A DNA stretch of 64,000 bases, from positions 53,948,593 to 54,012,592 of the forward strand of contig NC_044282.2 in the NCBI RefSeq assembly GCF_004027225.2. The letters are read 5' to 3'. Positions 58,923 to 64,000 of this stretch are shown here, in pieces. The stretch is from Strigops habroptila (lineage: Eukaryota; Chordata; Aves; Psittaciformes; Psittacidae). Position 1 is the stretch's first letter. Every line of letters starts with the position of its first letter. Made by a program: the position numbers and the translations under genes. Below the pieces are notes generated by a model, which worked only from the letters and a program-made list of their open reading frames with translations, ran no database searches and had not been told where the DNA came from.

Positions 58923-61900
58923 GTATATTGAGCAGAAAAGAACAAGTGAAGTAAATGATGGAGAAAGAGTGTGAGAAATGTATGAAAGCAGCGGTGGAAA
59001 GAAATCAGTGCACTCTGTGTTATCTACTGAATTCTGCATTTGGGAAAAATATTCCTGTTGGATGAATTCCTATCATCTTCACTGGCAAAACATGAACTGT
59101 AGAAAGGTTTTGCTTTAGAAAGTACACGGTGTTTCAGGTTATGGAAGTATTTCATTATATCTTACAAGGAATTTAGAGCTGTAAGGGACAGGACATGAAA
59201 TATGTCCCTATATTGAACTCAGTAACCTCAGTTGTAAGCTAAGGCACTAAATTCTTAATAGATATAAATATGGATGTACTTTAGGTAAAGATCAAGTGAA
59301 ACTGAAATACCAGCAATGCCAGAGGCCATTGCAATGGCAGGGAATCAATTGGATAAAATACAGCTAGATGAGCTTACAGGGCACATGTATCCTATACTGT
59401 TAGGTCCTAACCAACCTTACCTAATGGAAATTCCTTACTGAAACTAAATCTGGAAATGTTTGATCCTGGGCATGTGAGCGAGAGATAGTACTCAAGGATA
59501 TCAGAAATAAAATGTTCATTTCATCCTATTGGAGAACTGATCTACCCAACCAATGTCTCATTTGTCTGTCAAACATTTCTGATGGAAAAAGTGAGTAGAT
59601 ATAAATGCTGAATGGTTTTGTGTATATATATATAGAGGAAAAATATATATATATGTAAAATCTAGACTATAGCAAGCCAACTTTGGGTGCAGTTGGAGCA
59701 AAGGAAGAGAGAATGCCCAGTCTTATACCACACAACCCTCATAGTGATGGTCTTGAGGACTATGAGTTTATTCAACAGGAGGACACCGATACAGTCCTGT
59801 CGTCTCAGTAGACAACAGATGAAGGCATGAAATACTCACTGATTCCAAGTCACACCCATTCACTAACTCCCTCCCTAACACTTAACTACTGCTGCTCAGG
59901 TGGTGCTGATGTTGCAGGAAGGTGGATGAGTGGTAAGAGGAGTGTGGGATGAAACAATAAAAAAATGATAAAGCTTTCCTCCATGCCATTGCTGGGTCAG
60001 GGTGGAGAGCCCAGATTTCATAGAAAACCATAGCAAAGTCAGTATGGATGCCATTAGTATTGACTGGCTGTAGAATTATGTCTCTGCCTTGCCAGCCAGC
60101 CAGTTTCAATGGCATTATGATAAAACTGCATTACTGTTCAAAACATTCTACCTACTCAAAACCATAGCTCTCCTTCCTGAGAGGAGAGCAGGGTCCTACT
60201 TCCACCAGTTCAGAGCCTGTGCTCTCAGAGGGCTGCCTCAGCTGGGCATGGCCATTGGGGAGCTTAGGCTATCCCACCCCTGTGCCTCCCATAGGGAAAG
60301 ACAAGGGCATGGGCAGTCAACCACTGCCCAAACAGGAACTGACTGCATCCCTTGAAATCACTGGAAAAGAAAATCATCTCCAAATGATTTGCTCACAGTT
60401 TAGCAGATGCCAGGGCTCCACCTGGTGACTCCCAGCCTGCCACAGCAGTCACCCCAGCAAAGGCAGTGCCAAGGGGTGGGTGAATATATGGGTCTTTGAT
60501 GGGAGAACAAATGGCTTCTACACATTGGCAGGTTGTGGATTAAGATGGTATAAATTCACAGTGGGAGACAATGCTTCAAGCCATTAATGAACTTTCTGCC
60601 ACCCCCCCCCCTTTTTTTTATCTGCTTTATCAATTGCTACTACAAGCCAGCATTAATAATTTAATGTGAACTTGTTGAATTGTAACTCCCTTAATTTATG
60701 AAGAGACAAAAGAATGTCTTATCTCTGGGGCAAAATCCCTTACTTTCTGTAAGCATTGCTTCCTGGTCAGTTGAACAGCCTCTCTTTCACTTTTTAGCTG
60801 CATGAGAGTTGTTTATTAATCTCATGTGGTCCATGGGGAGTCTTTTTATAAATGTTTTAATAAAATGTATTCAGTGAGTAGGGTTGGTGTCCATGTGAAT
60901 TTCAGCATCCTGTAGGGGGTGGCCTACAAGAGGAAGGAGAACTGATAATAATAATAATCAACCTTCCAGAGCTTACCTACGTGGCTTAGTTACAATATTT
61001 TTGACAACATTTTGCATGATTGCCTCCATTTTTTTCAGTTTTCTTCTCTGGATTCATTAGAGAAACCTTTTTATTTTCTCAGTATTTTCTTCTCAGGAAA
61101 TGTGCATTACTGACATAATTCTTTGTAAAAATATGAATGATTCTATAATTGGTTCACAAAAGAAACAGACACACTTTCTTGCTAGATCTAATTGGAGAGG
61201 AAAAATCCTTCCTTACCATTGCTGGTATAATACTAGCCAAATGCAGAGCAAACTCTTACTGCCCCTAAATGTTTTGCATCAAGTTCTTTGGCACTTACTG
61301 AGTTCTCTGTAGCTGATCATTTATCAGGTAATCATCTCATTGTGGATGGTTTTAAATAATTTCAATTCGGTTTATGTGAAACTTCATGGTTTTGCACTTA
61401 AGGACTTTGTTTCCCTTTCAGTTTGGGAGAGATAAGACACTGACATTGTTTTTCCAGTTGAAAGAAACCCAAAATATCAAAGCAAAATCTAAGTGATGCT
61501 GGTAAAAATCTTTTTGTGCAGAAATGTAACAAACCCTCTTGTATTTTACCTGTTTCGTTCAAAATGCTGTCTGTATCCTTCTCTGGCACCTGGAAGTGGC
61601 TCAGATCTCAGTCCAAGTTTGTGGAAACCCTCATGAACCTCAATGGACCTATCAGTAAATATGTCCTCAGCTTAGGGTTCACAGCAGAGCCAATCTTATG
61701 CACAACTGAAATATGACAGTGAAAGAAGTTACTCTGACCTTTGTTTTATTTATTAAAAAAATCCATCATTGTTCTAATTTTTTTTAACGGCGTGTTTGGA
61801 AAAAACTTTCCTAACCATTCTAGGTCAAGTATGAATTTATATGCTTTCTCTGCTGAATATGGGAAAATGTTTATTCCTCTTCTGCTCAGCTGCAGAGACT

Positions 61901-62705
61901 TCCAGGTAGCTACAGGAGGATTTCATCCTATAAGTAATGCTTCATTCACTTGGGCTTGAGGGATTTTTATTCATAATGCACTATAAATGTATTTATTCAT
62001 TCATTTGCATTTCCCAAAACTGAATGTTGCTTAAAATACATAACATGAAGAGTGTGGAAAACAGTGAGATATGCATCCTTAGTGTTCATCCAGCCATTGT
62101 GCTTCCTCCCAGTGATGGTGGCCACTTTAGGTTAATAATTATAAAGCGCTTGGGGGTCGCTCAATATAAAAACCATAATGTAAAAAATACAAGAAGCTAT
62201 CATTGCTGATAATGTGGCCTTCCTGAATACTTGCTATGCATCAGCAATAATATATCAAAAAAAGATGTTCTAAAATTTGGCTTAATGCAAGAATTAATTA
62301 GCTTTCAAAATAAATTTCTGGCCAAGGAGAACACTTGGGGGTTTCAGGCAGGACTGCTTGCTAGAGACTGGCAAAGCAGCTCGCTATATACTTAATTGAA
62401 ACACTTTGCCAGCTCATCGCTGTTTGCCCATTATGCTCAGGTTGAAAAAGCAGATCAGGAAAGCTTTCAAAACACAATCACTTTTATATCCGAGCCAGTC
62501 ACTTTATTTTAGAGTGAGTCTAGTCAGGAGGAAAGAGTTTGTGACCCCACAATAAAAAAGCGCTAACAGGAACAAGCCTAATTGTTTATTTTCCTTTGCC
62601 CTTCCAGTACTGAGCCTCAGTCAGGATGTCGCTTTGGAGAATATTGTATCTTATTAAAAATAAAATAAAATCAAAGTAGGGAGCCCATTGGTTTTGGAGG
62701 TTGTT
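58923..62705. other. Unique sequence, no gene seen
   Basis: Includes alternating TA tracts (59622-59634 and 59643-59654), a moderately GC-rich stretch (about 60150-60480) with overlapping spurious frames, a C10T8 tract (60602-60619) and a short (TAA)n run (60944-60957). Patches near 62132-62160 and 62380-62600 look like candidate conserved regulatory DNA (TAAT sites and isolated CpG in AT-rich context). Confidence 0.45.
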
Positions 62706-62728
62706 GGGGGGGCGGGTTTTGGGGTGGG
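62706..62728 (+). promoter_or_regulatory. Canonical G-quadruplex motif
   Basis: Four G-tracts on the plus strand with loops of 1, 4 and 1 bases: G7 (62706-62712), C, G3 (62714-62716), TTTT, G4 (62721-62724), T, G3 (62726-62728). This meets the standard G3+N1-7 definition. The only evidence for function is the motif itself. Confidence 0.8.
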
Positions 62729-64000
62729 TTTTTTTCATTCCTCAAGCTGTAGTATAATCTGTGGGCTGGTCTATTCACAGCTGGTATTTGAATTAGTAAC
62801 AAAATCAAATGATATAGGAGTTTGCCCTTGATATGGTGCTCTGGGGGGTTGACTTGGGCAATTTCCATTGATGTTAATGGAAATGATGTTTATAAATCAC
62901 CCACACATCAGTGGGGAAATAGATGCTTTAGTCTTCTGAATGCTTAATGTTCCAGTATCACAAACTCAATTCTGACCTTTTAATATTTGAACAGTTACTT
63001 CTTCTTAAATGTACAGAACATGAATGATTTGTTCACTAATTCTCAGTTTGATGTAGTTTCCATCGAGAGGCAGAGTGGGTTGGTTTTGGTTTGGATTTGC
63101 CTTTTTTTTTTTTTTTTTAATTAAACTCTTGAAAGATTTTGTAAAGGACTCCACTGAAAGTCTGTAGGACACTGGCTACAACTGTATTAGTAAAGGAAAG
63201 AGTGCTAGTGATCATCCCAGGCACTGCAGTTCAATTGTGCATGCTGTTAAATAGCTGGAAGTGTTTCAGGCATGCTGGAAGCCTGTGCTGTGTAGCATTC
63301 TACCAAATACTTTGTGGGCTTATTTTGAGAGTTAGCATGAGCTGAGGACCATTCTCAAACAGTTGTCTGGGTGAAAACATTTTTTTATGAAGGACAGGAG
63401 AGTTTAAAAATATCGATTCAGACTATTTCTTGACAGGTGAATGAGCTGGAGAAAGTTTAATTTTGCTAGCATAGACTTTGTCTCTTTTTCCATTGTATTA
63501 CATAACCTGTGTAGTTCGTAGGCTTTGCAAGACTGGGAGCATCCTGTTGCCATTAATCATATGTCTTCCTCTGAGAACCTTCTAGGGAGTCTGAAATTGT
63601 GTTTCCAGAACATGTACAAGTAGGAATAAAGCAGTAGTTCTTCCAGGTTCTTCACCGTGCTGAGTATCCTCCTCAAACCCTAAAATGACTGATTAGTGAT
63701 AAATGTCACTAACGAATGAATGAAATGAGTACTTTTTTATTAGGCATAAGATTGAGAAAAAATATTTGTTTTGGTCCCTCAGCCAAGAGGCACAGAAAGA
63801 CAGAATTCTACATAACTGGTGGACAACTATAGACAACTTTTTTTTTAAAGAAGTTTCTTGAATGAACTGGATGAACCAGAAAAATTGTATTTATTGTTTG
63901 TATACACCAACAGCCATGGTTACTTTCAAATCACTGACCAAGAAATAATCAGTTTTGTTACCCCCAAAAGTTATTTATTCCCTACATTGCCTATTTTAAC
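62729..64000. other. Unique AT-rich sequence, no gene seen
   Basis: Holds a short perfect hairpin (62861-62884) and a T17 tract (63102-63118). No exon or transposon recognised up to the window end. Confidence 0.5.

Noticed and set aside
1..64000. CRISPR arrays, operons, rRNA or tRNA genes
   Set aside because: No regularly spaced repeats, clustered coding frames or recognisable RNA gene boxes are visible on either strand. The window is vertebrate nuclear DNA.

Overview
The window looks like AT-rich intergenic or deep intronic DNA from a bird (or a close archosaur relative). The evidence is a set of CR1 LINE fragments that end in the family's diagnostic 3' signature, 'ttccaacctaa...attctatgattctatg', with no Alu/L1/B-type repeats and no bacterial-style gene packing. 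I see no confident intact cellular gene. Most open frames in the window are chance frames in AT-rich DNA or pieces of CR1 ORF2. I do not name a species.

Layout. About 2.2-3.1 kb: old CR1 (+) with T-tract expansion. 7.13-7.62 kb: well preserved CR1 tail (+) with 153 codons still open. 9.69-10.34 kb: probable solo LTR of an avian endogenous retrovirus. 10.8-11.18 kb: very old CR1 (+). 11.55-11.88 kb: two-copy tandem repeat of about 170 bp carrying telomere-like hexamers. 18.6-20.4 kb: mosaic of at least four CR1 pieces, one of which keeps the CpG-rich 5' end and ORF1 start. 22.24-22.34 kb: (TTCCC)n microsatellite. 36.35-37.33 kb: CR1 (+) with reverse transcriptase relics and an internal deletion. 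38.5, 46.5, 47.1 and 49.5 kb: four CR1 fragments, all on the minus strand. The remaining sequence is unique-looking AT-rich DNA with homopolymer tracts, two strong G-quadruplex motifs, short perfect palindromes, and a few homeodomain-site-rich patches that could be conserved enhancers.

The best candidate for something undescribed is on the minus strand at about 58.92-57.94 kb. One frame there runs 326 codons with only four internal stops and no need for a frameshift, in DNA where roughly 15-20 stops would be expected. It has cysteines and N-glycosylation sequons and resembles nothing I can name. It may be a decayed gene, an exon array remnant or an old viral or transposon protein. No functional system (operon, CRISPR, defence island) is present; the content is transposon-driven genome structure plus possible regulatory DNA.
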